A stretch of 64,000 nt of DNA from Cylindrospermum sp. NIES-4074 (GCA_003994795.1 AP018269.1:4117677-4181676); one strand, 5' to 3'. Shown: positions 8,702-18,722, numbered from the stretch's first letter. Numbers and translations: made by a program. Notes: a model not told the origin generated them from the letters alone.

Positions 8702-9544
8702 ATGATGCATCTGATGATGATTTTAATTGCTGTCACCGTTGCTTGGGGGTTAAGATCCTCCTGGAGTACACCAACTGGCAGTTGGCATCTGCGGTGGCGG
8801 CGATCGCTATTTTTATTTCTCTTTCCCCCCTTGCAAATTTTCATGACGGCGATCGCTGTTTTGTGCATGGGTACTCAAGGCAAAATGGGCGGAATGTATA
8901 CAGGCTTAGTCAGCTATGAGTTGGCATTGATTTGTTTGGTATTTTTTGCCATTTTGTGTATTAAACTTGGTTTCCAAGGGTGGCAGTCTGTGAAATCTGC
9001 TCGTGACTGTCCACAGATGGATCTGGGTGGTAAACAAGTCCGGTTATTGCCCACGGGGGCGATGTTTGCCGGTCAAATGGGTTTTTGGCAACCTGAATTA
9101 GTCATTAGCCAAGGATTACTACAAACTCTTTCACCAGTTCATTTAGAAAGCGTTTTAGCCCATGAGCAAGGGCATTACCATTACAGGGATACATTTTGGT
9201 TTTTTTGGCTGGGTTGGGTGCGTTCCTGCACCGCTTGGTTGCCAAATACAGAGTCTTTGTGGGAAGAACTTTTAGTTTTGCGAGAACTCCGGGCTGATAG
9301 TTATGCTGCATCCCAGGTAGATCCTCTGGTTTTAGCAGAATCACTGCTCTTGGTGGTTAGTAGCAGCCCTGTATTATCAGAAGTTTGCTGTGCTGCTTTG
9401 GGGACTAGTAGTGGCGATCGCTTGGAACAAAGAATCGAAGCTTTATTAACACCTCCAGAACCAACATCTGAGGCTCAATTACACTCCTGGACTGGCTTTC
9501 TTTTGGCGTTTCTGCCTTTAATCACTGTGATTTTTCACACTTAA
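8702..9544 (+). CDS. M56 family membrane metallopeptidase (BlaR1/MecR1-like)
   Basis: The 280-residue membrane protein carries the zinc-protease motif HEQGH at residues 154-158 (LAHEQGHYHYRD) and a downstream ELRAD at about 195 that supplies the third ligand. Hydrophobic segments lie at about 36-56, 70-90, around 165-175, and at the C-terminus. The extracellular penicillin-sensing domain of BlaR1 is absent, so only the peptidase part is present. That fits an M56 protein that senses another signal and inactivates the BlaI-like repressor encoded immediately upstream. The genes are almost abutting and probably co-translated. Confidence 0.82.
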   Translation: MMHLMMILIAVTVAWGLRSSWSTPTGSWHLRWRRSLFLFLFPPLQIFMTAIAVLCMGTQGKMGGMYTGLVSYELALICLVFFAILCIKLGFQGWQSVKSARDCPQMDLGGKQVRLLPTGAMFAGQMGFWQPELVISQGLLQTLSPVHLESVLAHEQGHYHYRDTFWFFWLGWVRSCTAWLPNTESLWEELLVLRELRADSYAASQVDPLVLAESLLLVVSSSPVLSEVCCAALGTSSGDRLEQRIEALLTPPEPTSEAQLHSWTGFLLAFLPLITVIFHT

Positions 9545-9782
9545 ATTTATTAGACCTATCTTGGAAATATAGCGCTTCTCGGTTGAGTGCAATACACAAT
9601 AGACCAGAGTGCAAAATTACTCTTTGTCAACAAGGGGTAGAGGGTTAAGGAAAATTATTACCCTTTGCCCCTTCCCTTTTCCCTTTTAGTGGTTCCCTAA
9701 TTATTTCTCTACCTGTGGCTTTTCTTGAGAATTTTGACAAAGGAAAACATCGAATGGAGAAGTCATATAGAAGCTTCTCCTG

Positions 9783-10361
9783 TTATTTTTTTACTCCAGC
9801 AATAGTTGCTAGAGCATTTGCATATTGCTCCAAGTCTGTTCTGAGCAATTCAAGCTCATCCCGCAATTTCGGTGCTTCAGACCAATTGCGCTCATGCTCT
9901 TTCAGGCTCATATGAGGTGGACGTTGAGCTTCCCATATCTGCAATAGTGGATGCCATTTAGCAAGGAAGGGACGTAGACCATTATTTAAGACTGCGATCG
10001 CAATACCTCCTACTGAATCGAGAGATGCACCTACATCTGGCCCAGCTTCTTTAAGAACTTGCCGTGTTATGTCAAACAGACTATATAAAGATTTCAAAGC
10101 TTCTCGCAATAGTCCTTGGTCAATATCCAAAGGTTGAACTGCTATACGAGTAACAAGTTCAACGTAAAGTGACCAGGCTGCTCTACGCTTCGTTGCATCG
10201 GCTTCAAATTCTACAGAACCAATGCCAAAGGGAAGGCTAAAAGACACTTTTTTTATTTTGGCTGGGTCAGATTTAGACATAAATTTATTGGAACTACTGT
10301 ATGTTGATTCAATGGTATGACTAACAAATTCTAGTTTCGTTACTTTAGTAGCCACCACCAT
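9783..10361 (-). CDS. Conserved helical protein of unknown function, third gene of the RADAR-like operon
   Basis: The 192-residue product is mostly helical, with no signal peptide or membrane segment. The region after residue 28 (MSKSDPAKIKKVSF) looks like the conserved core, so a start at 10280 is possible. Landmarks include RRAAWSLYVELVTRIAVQ, VGGIAIAVLNNGLRPFLAKW and a C-terminal coiled-coil-like helix ending LEQYANALATIAGV. I do not recognise a named family. It lies only 20 bases downstream of the deaminase-TIR gene on the same strand, so it is very likely part of that operon, perhaps as a regulator, adaptor or immunity protein. Confidence 0.6.
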   Translation of the reverse strand: MVVATKVTKLEFVSHTIESTYSSSNKFMSKSDPAKIKKVSFSLPFGIGSVEFEADATKRRAAWSLYVELVTRIAVQPLDIDQGLLREALKSLYSLFDITRQVLKEAGPDVGASLDSVGGIAIAVLNNGLRPFLAKWHPLLQIWEAQRPPHMSLKEHERNWSEAPKLRDELELLRTDLEQYANALATIAGVKK

Positions 10362-10380
10362 GTTGATTGTGGTAAGTCAA

Positions 10381-13341
10381 CTAAGGGTTTGCAATATCGG
10401 GGTGTTCTTTGTAGAGGTTTTGAATGAGTTTATTTCTTGCAATAGGTCTTTTTGTTTTCTCCAACAATTCAATAATACATTGATCCTTGTTTTTCCCAGG
10501 TATAGTGTCATCCATTTTAGTTTTTAGTGTAAGATACCAAATAGTTCCAACTTGATCTCTGTCTAGCCATTGTCTCATTAGCTCCATAAGCTCGTCTTGC
10601 TCCATTGGATTTAAGCAAGAAGTAGCATTTTTTCCAGATGAACCATCTCTAGTTGGTGGGGAAATGGTTTGAACATCTTCTTGTGTCGGGATTTGTCGTG
10701 GCATCTCATCAGGTTGTCCAAGTTGTCTAAGCAACTTTTGCCAATCATTGGGATCACTATATTTAACCCTCGATTTGTCTATCAGAAAGAATGGTATATT
10801 TGCTGGCTCAACAGATTCGATAACTAGAGGAATCACACGAATAGATCCCTTACGGCTAATTTCATTGTTTATTATGGGTGCGTATTCTGCACGACACCAG
10901 TTGGATTTTCCTAAAGATGGGCTAAGGCAGACAATTATGTTTTTACTACAAGTAACTCCCTCTTCGATTTTTCCTGTAACTGAATCACCAAAATGAATTT
11001 GTTCTTCATCTAACCAGACTTGCAGACCTTGATCTTGGAATTTTCTGGCAACTTCTCGGACTTTCTCCTTGTCAGCACTTGAGTGACTCAAAAATACATC
11101 CCACTTGTAATTTTTCCCCTCAGAGGATGTTTGAGAAGTATCTTCGTGCATAACTGACTGCTCCTTTATACGCTCCAGTAAGTAATATTCTGACTCAATT
11201 GTGCAGGGAAAAACGGCTGGATTATCTGTTCCAACTAGGACTTTCCCTTTTGCTTCTATCCAGGACTTAACAGGATGTTGAGTGGGTAGCGATATACCTG
11301 CAAGACGCCAACTAGATGTTGGACATATTTCAAGCAGAATACCACGTTTAATTAGCTTGTATCGAACCAGTGATTGTAAAGAAGTTGCAAGTTCATACAT
11401 CAAGTTATCATGTAGAACAGTAATGTTGTCAGTAACTGTTGCATAGTTACGAAGCTCTTCAAATTCCTTTGTTACTTTATTTTGAAATTCCTTTTTTACT
11501 TCATCTTGAAATTCCTCTCTTACTTTAGTAAATTCACCTATAAAATTTTTAAGCGTTTCTTCCATCCAACGCCACTCTTTTGTATATACCTTAATCTCAA
11601 TAGGTTCTGTTTTATTAGATGAATTTTTTCTTTCTAATAGCAAACTCCAACCATGACTTATTCGATCATTTCCTTCTAAGCTACCTATCTCAAGAATAGT
11701 CAATATCTCACATATCTCTTTCAATGGAGCCACACTTTTTTGTTCATCCAAATGATAAGTAATAAAGCATGATTGTTCTTCTCGTTCAGAACGAATTTTA
11801 TTCCTCAAATTCTTGATAAGTTTAGCATAGTATCTCCATTCGATATGTTGATTAGACCCTACTAAGTCTACCCCAACTACTCTAACTTTTTTATTATCAA
11901 CTCTATCTTCATGATTATTTCTATCATCTAAAATACGTAAAACACACTCAATAAAATCAAAATATTCTTCTTCCATAACCTTAAAATTTTTGTGATTTTC
12001 ATCATCAAAGCTGTATCTAGGAAAAGTCAATACCAAATCCCAATCTACATTTGCATAAATTGATTCTAAAAATTCTATGTTTCGAGGTATATCTTGTTTA
12101 TTCTTCATATATGGCAACCGCACTTCTACCCTTTTTAGAAGATTAGTTTCTTGATAGAACCTATTAACTGCCTTTGACATAGGTAAATGAAATTTTTGGA
12201 AATATTCGACATTATCTGCAACTATTGATAAGTCATTATTTTGTAAAATAACATAACTGTAAGTATCAAGAGATTCGAGATTAGTTCCGCTATTTAGCTG
12301 AAACCACGCGCCTTTGCAACGTAGATAAGTGAGTAAAACTTCTTGAATAAACTTTCCTAAGTCATGATGGTAAGCTTTCCACAGGAGTTGGGCAATACAT
12401 TTTCTTTCTTCTGTTAAAAATTGATATATCTCGTCTTCAAAATTCTCACCTACGCTGATAGATTTAGATAAATATGTTAATGAAGTTTTTTTTAATTCAG
12501 GCAAAAAATTTTCAAGTAATAATTTAAGATCCTCTTGAGTTACTTTATCTGACTCAAAAACCATATCACGAACTTTCTCGATTAGCTCAGAACACTTAGT
12601 TTCATCAGGTAAATGAGAACACTTAGGTTCATCACAATTTGAAGAAGTTGGTAGGTTTGAGGAGATTAGTATTTCGTAAAAATCTCGCATAGCTCCTATA
12701 AGAATCCGTGCTGCTCTCAGATATCCGTGAGACAATCGAGAGCGTCTATCATACTCTTCCAAAATTGTTGTATCATTGATGGGCAATGAACGATATTTTT
12801 TCTGGTAGTTGTTAATATAGTGAATGTAGTTATTTCCTGTGTTTATCCAATATGCCCATTGCAAAGAAGGTGGATACAATGCACTTGAATGTGTATGATA
12901 ATCAACGATCTGGTCTATTGGCTTTGATTTGTCTGGTACTACTAATTGAATAATTGGTAATTTTTCTACAGATTCCACAAAGTCGTCGAGAGATCCAATG
13001 CTATCAAGAACTGACAGCATACTCAATGTATCATTGTCATAACCCCAGCAGATTTTTAGCCACTCGTCCCACTTGTCCTTGTTCACTCTCCACTCAGTAT
13101 ATGACTCAAAATTCATGCAGTTTGATGGAATATATTTCAAGAGTAGAGCAACCAAGTTTTGTTTTTTTAGTGTTTCTTTAATCTCTAGTTGCACACTGTT
13201 TTGAAATCCTGGTTCCGGGTTTAATTTCCTCAGTCTTGCAACGATAGAATTTGATACACGAGTTGCATTCTCCTGAGTTTGCCACTCATACAACTCACCC
13301 AAAAGCACAGAAATAGCTTCACGCATTACTTCAGAACGCAT
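10381..13341 (-). CDS. RdrB-like adenosine deaminase fused to TIR and death-like domains
   Basis: This 986-residue protein has three parts. Residues about 140-730 form an adenosine-deaminase-family domain with every metal and catalytic motif: DYHTH with H149 and H151, ITYHLDE with H530 and E533 (HxxE), RISHG with H563, and GTDNP with D706. This large, insertion-rich form next to a big ATPase gene matches RdrB of RADAR phage defence, which turns adenosine or ATP into inosine forms. Residues about 746-875 are a TIR domain (WDVFLSHSSADK, then SNWCRAEY with candidate NADase Glu819). Residues about 912-984 look like an effector-associated or bacterial death-like domain. The RADAR assignment is inference from family features and context. 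The TIR fusion is unusual. Confidence 0.78.
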   Translation of the reverse strand: MRSEVMREAISVLLGELYEWQTQENATRVSNSIVARLRKLNPEPGFQNSVQLEIKETLKKQNLVALLLKYIPSNCMNFESYTEWRVNKDKWDEWLKICWGYDNDTLSMLSVLDSIGSLDDFVESVEKLPIIQLVVPDKSKPIDQIVDYHTHSSALYPPSLQWAYWINTGNNYIHYINNYQKKYRSLPINDTTILEEYDRRSRLSHGYLRAARILIGAMRDFYEILISSNLPTSSNCDEPKCSHLPDETKCSELIEKVRDMVFESDKVTQEDLKLLLENFLPELKKTSLTYLSKSISVGENFEDEIYQFLTEERKCIAQLLWKAYHHDLGKFIQEVLLTYLRCKGAWFQLNSGTNLESLDTYSYVILQNNDLSIVADNVEYFQKFHLPMSKAVNRFYQETNLLKRVEVRLPYMKNKQDIPRNIEFLESIYANVDWDLVLTFPRYSFDDENHKNFKVMEEEYFDFIECVLRILDDRNNHEDRVDNKKVRVVGVDLVGSNQHIEWRYYAKLIKNLRNKIRSEREEQSCFITYHLDEQKSVAPLKEICEILTILEIGSLEGNDRISHGWSLLLERKNSSNKTEPIEIKVYTKEWRWMEETLKNFIGEFTKVREEFQDEVKKEFQNKVTKEFEELRNYATVTDNITVLHDNLMYELATSLQSLVRYKLIKRGILLEICPTSSWRLAGISLPTQHPVKSWIEAKGKVLVGTDNPAVFPCTIESEYYLLERIKEQSVMHEDTSQTSSEGKNYKWDVFLSHSSADKEKVREVARKFQDQGLQVWLDEEQIHFGDSVTGKIEEGVTCSKNIIVCLSPSLGKSNWCRAEYAPIINNEISRKGSIRVIPLVIESVEPANIPFFLIDKSRVKYSDPNDWQKLLRQLGQPDEMPRQIPTQEDVQTISPPTRDGSSGKNATSCLNPMEQDELMELMRQWLDRDQVGTIWYLTLKTKMDDTIPGKNKDQCIIELLEKTKRPIARNKLIQNLYKEHPDIANP

Positions 13342-13380
13342 ATTTAAATATTTTCCTCAGTTATAAAATTCACAAATAGC

Positions 13381-16002
13381 TCACTTCACCTTTGAGTCGC
13401 TCTTGTCTTTATCTGCATCTGTTTCTTTAAGGTCTTCCGGTGAAAAGTCCACTAAAATATCATCTGCCCATTTAACCCATAACTTTGGAGGTTGCTCCGC
13501 ACTTTTCCATGATTTTTCAAAGGTGGCATTCTTAAGCGTTTTGTTAATCAAAACATCCATAGCTTGCCAGCGTCGTTCCCACTTGAATGAGGGATAATGT
13601 TTTTTCATTTCCTTAAGAATTTCAGCCGCTTTACCAGAGGGATTGGGATTGAGTTTTCCGATAGGTCTAGCCTGCGAGGGGTTAGTAATGAGACCTATAT
13701 TGGTAAGTTCTTTAAAAAGATTCCGAATAGAAGTTAAAAGGTTATTACGTTTTTGCTCGGCATCTTTTCCAGCAACGCAGCCAAGAAGGATTGTCATGGG
13801 CAAATCGGCAATGTAAGACAGAGCAAGGAGCTTTTGAGAATAGCTTAGTTCCTTTTCGTCTCTCTCCATGATTTCGTGTAATGATCCTAAAGTATCAGGT
13901 ACATCAACAATCAGCCAAGATAAAGTACTATCAGTACTGCTATTAAGGCGATTCCGGCTTTGTGGGGATGTGAATAATTTCTCTATATCACCATCAAACC
14001 GTAACTCCACTATTAAGTGAAAAAGGTGATAAAATGTTTGTTTAGCTAGCAATCCAAAAATCCGATAAACTGCTGATTGTAAGTCAGTCTTTTGAAGTTC
14101 GTCTTTTTTCAGTTCATCCAATACAGTTACATATTTTTTTGCAGATGAAATATTTTCACCGATTCGTTCGTAACTTAATACAAGATGTGTGTAGCGTCCC
14201 AAACCACGAAAATCTTTGATATACCCAGGCATGAGGCGTTCTTTGTCTACAGGTACAACAACATTTTCACCTATGTACTTATCAAAGGCTGTGCTAGTAA
14301 TAGCGATATTGGGTTCTATGGATAGCTTAGAAAAGTACTTACTAAGTGGTTTTGGAATTTGGATGTCGGGGAAAGCGGCTACTCTAATTGGTACACGGAG
14401 TCGATCGATAATATCTTGCATCTTACCACCGCTCTCAAGCATCCAGTCTCCCAAAAGATCAATGAGTGCAGTACTCATTCTGTTTTTAACGGGTTTACCT
14501 ACTATTTCATATCTCAATCTAAAATTATAGCTTCCTGTCACCTCACCCCTATCTAATATAAAGTTCGCAAGCTCATGGATTGTCTGGAATTGTTGTATGT
14601 CAATATTGAGATTTTGAATAATATAACTTTGCAGCGAAGCGAACTCTCCCTCAGATAAAAACGAACGCATTATTTGCATTTGAAACTTACTTCTGATAAA
14701 CTGGTTATGCGTTTCAATAGGCTTCAGAAAAGATTCTTGGCTTAGTTCGTTTTCTACTACTTTTGAATTATTGCCTACAGTTTGGGAAATTGAACTTCTA
14801 TTTTTAGCCATTACGCCCGCTTTTTCTGGCTTAGGCTTTGATATTTCAGTTATGTATTGCTGACAGAAATTGCTAATCAGAACAAACTGATTGGAATACC
14901 GTCTAACATTGTTGGTCAAAATATCTGGGTATTTTTTGAATAGGCGTGCTAAATCAACGCCACTCTTTTCAGGAGACTTTTCATCTGCTTCTTGTATAAT
15001 ATCAAATAAACATCTACTGCCGACTCTGCCAGGAATTTGAAATGGTTTATTTAATTTATCGGTTTCTGATAAGCCTGTGAGATAATAGCGTGTTGCTGGC
15101 GGTAAAACTTTTACTAGCAAATTTTCCACATACTCTTGTTCAGCTTGAGCTTCGGCTGATTGATGCTCTCCTCTACTCAGACCAAAAAGAAAGAACCCAC
15201 CTTTATCCTCTTTTTCCTTATACTCTGGCACAGGAGGAAGCTTTGCCAATCGAGCATTTCTTAACTTGCGTTCGAGGGAGGGTAAATCTACGGCTAATAA
15301 AGTTACTATTCGCGGACTAGCCAAGTAGATTCGGATTGTCTCTATAATTTCCTCTGCCTTTTCAACAGAGATATCAGCGTCGTCTATAGAAATAACACAA
15401 ACTTCATACCCTATTGCCTTTAGTATCTTACCCAACCATTCATGAAAATCAGGCACGAATTTTACAGGAGATACCATTAATGTAAATAGTTTATCGTGCC
15501 ATTCTTTAGTGTTTATAGTATCCCTCGAAAGAACCTCGAATGTTTCTGGAATTTCTACCGCCCAACTTACTGGTCGAAATTTTTCTATCTCCTGAATCTT
15601 CTCCAATTGGTGTTTCTCTTTTAGTTCTTCCTTTTGATTTTCAAGCGCCCGCTCAATAGCATAAACAATGATTGCTGAAACGGGGAATTTTTTGCTCAAC
15701 TGATCGGGGCTTATCAAATCAATAACAAATGCATTCTTTACTTGCTTTTTAACTTGCTTGGCTATGGTAGTTACCACCGACGTTTTACCAGTTCCACGAT
15801 CGCCAATAATAGAAACCACATGATGGGGAGCGAAGTTTTGATTATCTTCAGGAAGATTTTTGCGGCTTGCCAAAGCCTCACAGGTTAAGCCAATTTGCTC
15901 GACCACATCATTAACAACACTTTCTTGATTTGCCACCATGTACTCTTTCTCAAGAGGCATCGGCCCTAGTCCAACGTATGCGTGTTCTAAAGATGGGTTC
16001 AT
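13381..16002 (-). CDS. RdrA-like P-loop ATPase of a RADAR-type defence system
   Basis: The 873-residue protein has a Walker A motif IGDRGTGKTS at about residues 66-75 and a Walker B-like VISIDDAD at about 203-210, so it is a P-loop (AAA/STAND-like) ATPase. The long C-terminal part is helical and not assigned. The start at 16002 is preferred: an AGGAG lies 11 bases upstream, while the frame open to 16056 only has a TTG. The stop is 39 bases before the deaminase gene, so the genes form an operon. In RADAR the ATPase RdrA builds a ring that recruits RdrB. Size, order and partner agree, but sequence identity with known RdrA cannot be measured here. Confidence 0.72.
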   Translation of the reverse strand: MNPSLEHAYVGLGPMPLEKEYMVANQESVVNDVVEQIGLTCEALASRKNLPEDNQNFAPHHVVSIIGDRGTGKTSVVTTIAKQVKKQVKNAFVIDLISPDQLSKKFPVSAIIVYAIERALENQKEELKEKHQLEKIQEIEKFRPVSWAVEIPETFEVLSRDTINTKEWHDKLFTLMVSPVKFVPDFHEWLGKILKAIGYEVCVISIDDADISVEKAEEIIETIRIYLASPRIVTLLAVDLPSLERKLRNARLAKLPPVPEYKEKEDKGGFFLFGLSRGEHQSAEAQAEQEYVENLLVKVLPPATRYYLTGLSETDKLNKPFQIPGRVGSRCLFDIIQEADEKSPEKSGVDLARLFKKYPDILTNNVRRYSNQFVLISNFCQQYITEISKPKPEKAGVMAKNRSSISQTVGNNSKVVENELSQESFLKPIETHNQFIRSKFQMQIMRSFLSEGEFASLQSYIIQNLNIDIQQFQTIHELANFILDRGEVTGSYNFRLRYEIVGKPVKNRMSTALIDLLGDWMLESGGKMQDIIDRLRVPIRVAAFPDIQIPKPLSKYFSKLSIEPNIAITSTAFDKYIGENVVVPVDKERLMPGYIKDFRGLGRYTHLVLSYERIGENISSAKKYVTVLDELKKDELQKTDLQSAVYRIFGLLAKQTFYHLFHLIVELRFDGDIEKLFTSPQSRNRLNSSTDSTLSWLIVDVPDTLGSLHEIMERDEKELSYSQKLLALSYIADLPMTILLGCVAGKDAEQKRNNLLTSIRNLFKELTNIGLITNPSQARPIGKLNPNPSGKAAEILKEMKKHYPSFKWERRWQAMDVLINKTLKNATFEKSWKSAEQPPKLWVKWADDILVDFSPEDLKETDADKDKSDSKVK

Positions 16003-16310
16003 TTTTTTATTTTCTCCTGGTGTGATTTTCTCTGTATACGTTATAACATAATTCAATCAATCTATATGGATCATCCTCTGCTAAATTGTGACATGCTTAA
16101 GCCCATGCCACTTTAACAAGAGCGGGATTTCGCGTCCTTTACCACTTATAATATTAACAACTAATAACTACTGAAGTGGACTAAAAGCCTTATACAGTCG
16201 TCTTGAGACGACTTTAGCTATGGGTTTCTTAGAATTCATTCTGAGGCGGTTGCAGGGACTCGTGCAAGATATCGGCTCAGTAGAGAGAGCGATCGCTAAT
16301 AAGCATACGA

Positions 16311-16345
16311 AAAAGTAGAGACTGTACTGTACAGTCTCTACTTTT
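16311..16345. terminator. Palindromic hairpin, terminator of cysK and member of a repeat family
   Basis: A perfect inverted repeat with 16-base arms (AAAAGTAGAGACTGTA and its complement) and a 3-base loop lies 36 bases past the cysK stop. T-runs flank both sides, so it can stop transcription in both directions. The core GTAGAGAC/GTCTCTAC recurs at 22051, 38366 and 56522, which marks it as a dispersed palindrome. Confidence 0.7.
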
Positions 16346-16380
16346 TTAGAGGTTTACGAATGGTCTATTGAATACTTTCC

Positions 16381-17340
16381 CTAACGCACTCCAGCCGTTT
16401 CCATCGTCAAATCTTGGAACATGACGGTGCTGAGGTAGCGTTCACCAAAGGAAGGTTGAATCATCACGATTAACTTACCGGCGTTTTCAGGGCGTTTACC
16501 AACCTGGATGGCTGCACATAAAGCAGCACCGGAAGATATACCTGATAATAAACCTTCTTCTTTGGCTAATCTTCGTCCAAATGCGATCGCTTGTTCATCG
16601 CTGACTCGCACCACCTCATCAATCAATTCTAGGCGCAGAACATCGGGAATAAATCCGGCACCAATACCTTGAATTTTATGAGGCCCGGCTTCACCACCAG
16701 ATAAAATAGGACTATTGCTGGGTTCAACTGCGATCGCCTGAAAACTTGGCTTCCGTTGTTTGAGAACTTCTGCAATTCCTGTAATCGTACCCCCAGTACC
16801 TACCCCAGCAATCACAAAATCCACTTCCCCATCTGTATCTTCCCAAATCTCTTCAGCCGTGGTTTCCCGGTGAATTTTAGGATTAGCTGGATTGCGGAAC
16901 TGTTGCAGCATCAAAGCATTGGGAGTATTAGCCACAATTTCTTCAGCTTTGCGAATCGCTCCCCGCATTCCTTCAGCCCCCGGTGTCAGCTCCAACGTTG
17001 CACCATAAGCGCGGAGCATAGCCCGTCGTTCTTGGCTCATAGTCTCCGGCATTGTCAAAATTAACTGATAGCCACGGGCTGCTGCAACCATCGCCAGAGC
17101 AATTCCCGTATTACCTGAGGTAGGCTCAACTAAAATAGTTTTTCCCGGCGCAATTAAGCCAGCGGCTTCTGCTGAGTTTACCATGCTGACCCCAATCCGG
17201 TCTTTCACCGAAGCGGCTGGGTTCATGCCTTCTAATTTGACAACAATTCTGGCTACAACTCCCTCAGCTTGGGGAATTTTATTCAGCTGAACTAAAGGAG
17301 TTCTGCCAATAAGTTCTGTTACGTCTTTAGCTATCCGCAT
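16381..17340 (-). CDS. cysK: Cysteine synthase A (O-acetylserine sulfhydrylase)
   Basis: The enzyme makes cysteine from O-acetylserine and sulfide with pyridoxal phosphate in the cytoplasm. The PLP lysine is Lys46 in [11 protein letters not shown]. The substrate-binding loop is PTSGNTG at about 73-79, and the phosphate-binding loop is [10 protein letters not shown] at about 176-185. SSGAA near 265 completes the active site. The 319-residue length is standard. The gene is transcribed away from the organosulfur cluster that follows, and the shared sulfur theme suggests, but does not prove, a functional link. A hairpin terminator follows. Confidence 0.95.
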   Translation of the reverse strand: MRIAKDVTELIGRTPLVQLNKIPQAEGVVARIVVKLEGMNPAASVKDRIGVSMVNSAEAAGLIAPGKTILVEPTSGNTGIALAMVAAARGYQLILTMPETMSQERRAMLRAYGATLELTPGAEGMRGAIRKAEEIVANTPNALMLQQFRNPANPKIHRETTAEEIWEDTDGEVDFVIAGVGTGGTITGIAEVLKQRKPSFQAIAVEPSNSPILSGGEAGPHKIQGIGAGFIPDVLRLELIDEVVRVSDEQAIAFGRRLAKEEGLLSGISSGAALCAAIQVGKRPENAGKLIVMIQPSFGERYLSTVMFQDLTMETAGVR

Positions 17341-17722
17341 AAATTAACTCCTAGAATCTTAACTTCTTCGTGCAGATTAATTACTTATAACAATAAGCTT
17401 GTGTGTATTTAATTTGCAGTTGAGTACCAGCAAGTGTAGATACTCTGTTTTATAACTAAACCACAAAATATAGACACTAAAGCAGAATTCTTAGTTATAT
17501 TTTCCCAATAATTGTAACTGATAACTGGGGTTAGCTCGCCGTGTCTAACTTTACCATTTGTAATGAAAATCTGTGGCTGAAGCTGTTGATTACTAAATCA
17601 AACATTGTAGAAATCAACCTGGGTTTGAAGCAAAATATTTAACATTAATTTCCATATTTCCTGGCTAGGCTGTGTCATTCTCATCTAGCCCTTCTCAGAA
17701 TCTAACAGCACTCATTCATCTA

Positions 17723-17831
17723 AACTGATATCTTGCACCATTTTTAATTAACCCAAAGGTTGGCAATGCTCGTGACGCAAGAATCAGGGTTTCATGGCAA
17801 TAAAAGCATTGCCCACCCTACAAAAATTGGC
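17723..17831. repeat. 109-base dispersed repeat, copy 1
   Basis: This stretch is nearly identical to 33645-33753, with only a few mismatches over 109 bases. It contains a 12-base inverted repeat (GGTGGGCAATGC and GCATTGCCCACC; here with one T for G change). It does not code for protein. It looks like a small non-autonomous mobile element or REP-like unit. Confidence 0.85.
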
Positions 17832-18070
17832 TGGATTGTACAGAAAAATTAACTTGTCAGGAAAGTTTTAATTTTCTTTCTTACTTCTCTAGTTTATCTT
17901 TACTAAAACTACTTTAACTCCGACATTAATTTGATATTTGATTCTGTATAAAAAGCACAGTCTGCAACTATTAGACTATCAACTTCTAGTTGTTTCTGGT
18001 ACTTATAGCAACCTTCTCGGTGGTTAGGACGGTGTTGATTCCTCAAAGCCTTGAAGCAACTAGGTTTATA

Positions 18071-18098
18071 CTCAGCACTCAGCACTCAGCACTCAGCA
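18071..18098 (+). repeat. Tandem heptamer CTCAGCA, four copies
   Basis: Four perfect head-to-tail copies of CTCAGCA are followed by a partial copy. Such short tandem heptamers are characteristic of heterocystous cyanobacterial genomes. Confidence 0.9.
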
Positions 18099-18674
18099 CT
18101 TTGCCATAACTGCTATTTCAGCCATGATGAATCTAAGTTTAAATTTATTGGCTGCATTTAAGGCAATTATCAGATTACCCACTTGTTTATGACTGGTATT
18201 TTCCCTACAACGCCAGTCGCTTCTCTGCGAAACGCTACGCACAGTCGAAGATAGCAACGCTTACACCACGGCGCTGACTCCCTCACACCCTAGACCCCAT
18301 CCTCTTTTAACCCTCATTGTTACTTAGTCAGCTAATGGTATTAGCTTTAATTGCACCTACTTATATTTAGGTTAACTAATAATTAGGTAGCAATAAACTT
18401 AGCTAAATGTATATTTAGTTTAACTAAGGACTTGTCTTCTTGCTGGATTTATGGCATTATGCTTTTAAACTACGGCAAGCCAATCGAGTAACCGCAGTTT
18501 TAAGTAAATTTAAGGCAAAGTACCCCACAGTTAACTTATTAGATTGTGGCTACACGACTATACTTTGGCGCTTTCCCCCCCAGGGCGAAAGTGACGGCGG
18601 GGCATTTTATTACTGGTAAGTGCTTTAGTACCGCATGGCTGTTTCATTCGATAAGGAAGGAGCAAACATCTGGT

Positions 18675-18722
18675 ATCAAAACCAATGTCATCCGTGTAAG
18701 GTATCAAGCAGCTGGGGGTCTA
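18675..18722 (+). pseudogene. Remnant of an SsuA-like sulfonate-binding protein gene
   Basis: In one frame the bases encode IKTNVIRVRYQAAGGL. The intact binding protein gene at 24006 contains IKTKVLRMGYQSAGDL at the mature N-terminus, 10 of 16 residues identical. Here the similarity ends abruptly just before the monooxygenase start, so the rest of the gene has been lost. The match is short, so the call is tentative. It suggests a duplicated transporter gene once preceded the monooxygenase. Confidence 0.45.

Noticed and set aside
14216-15320. Plus-strand frames of 65-104 residues opposite the RdrA-like gene
   Set aside because: They are antisense shadows of a strongly supported gene on the minus strand.
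18071-18098. Possible CRISPR array
   Set aside because: The CTCAGCA units are directly tandem with no spacers, so they are a simple heptamer repeat.
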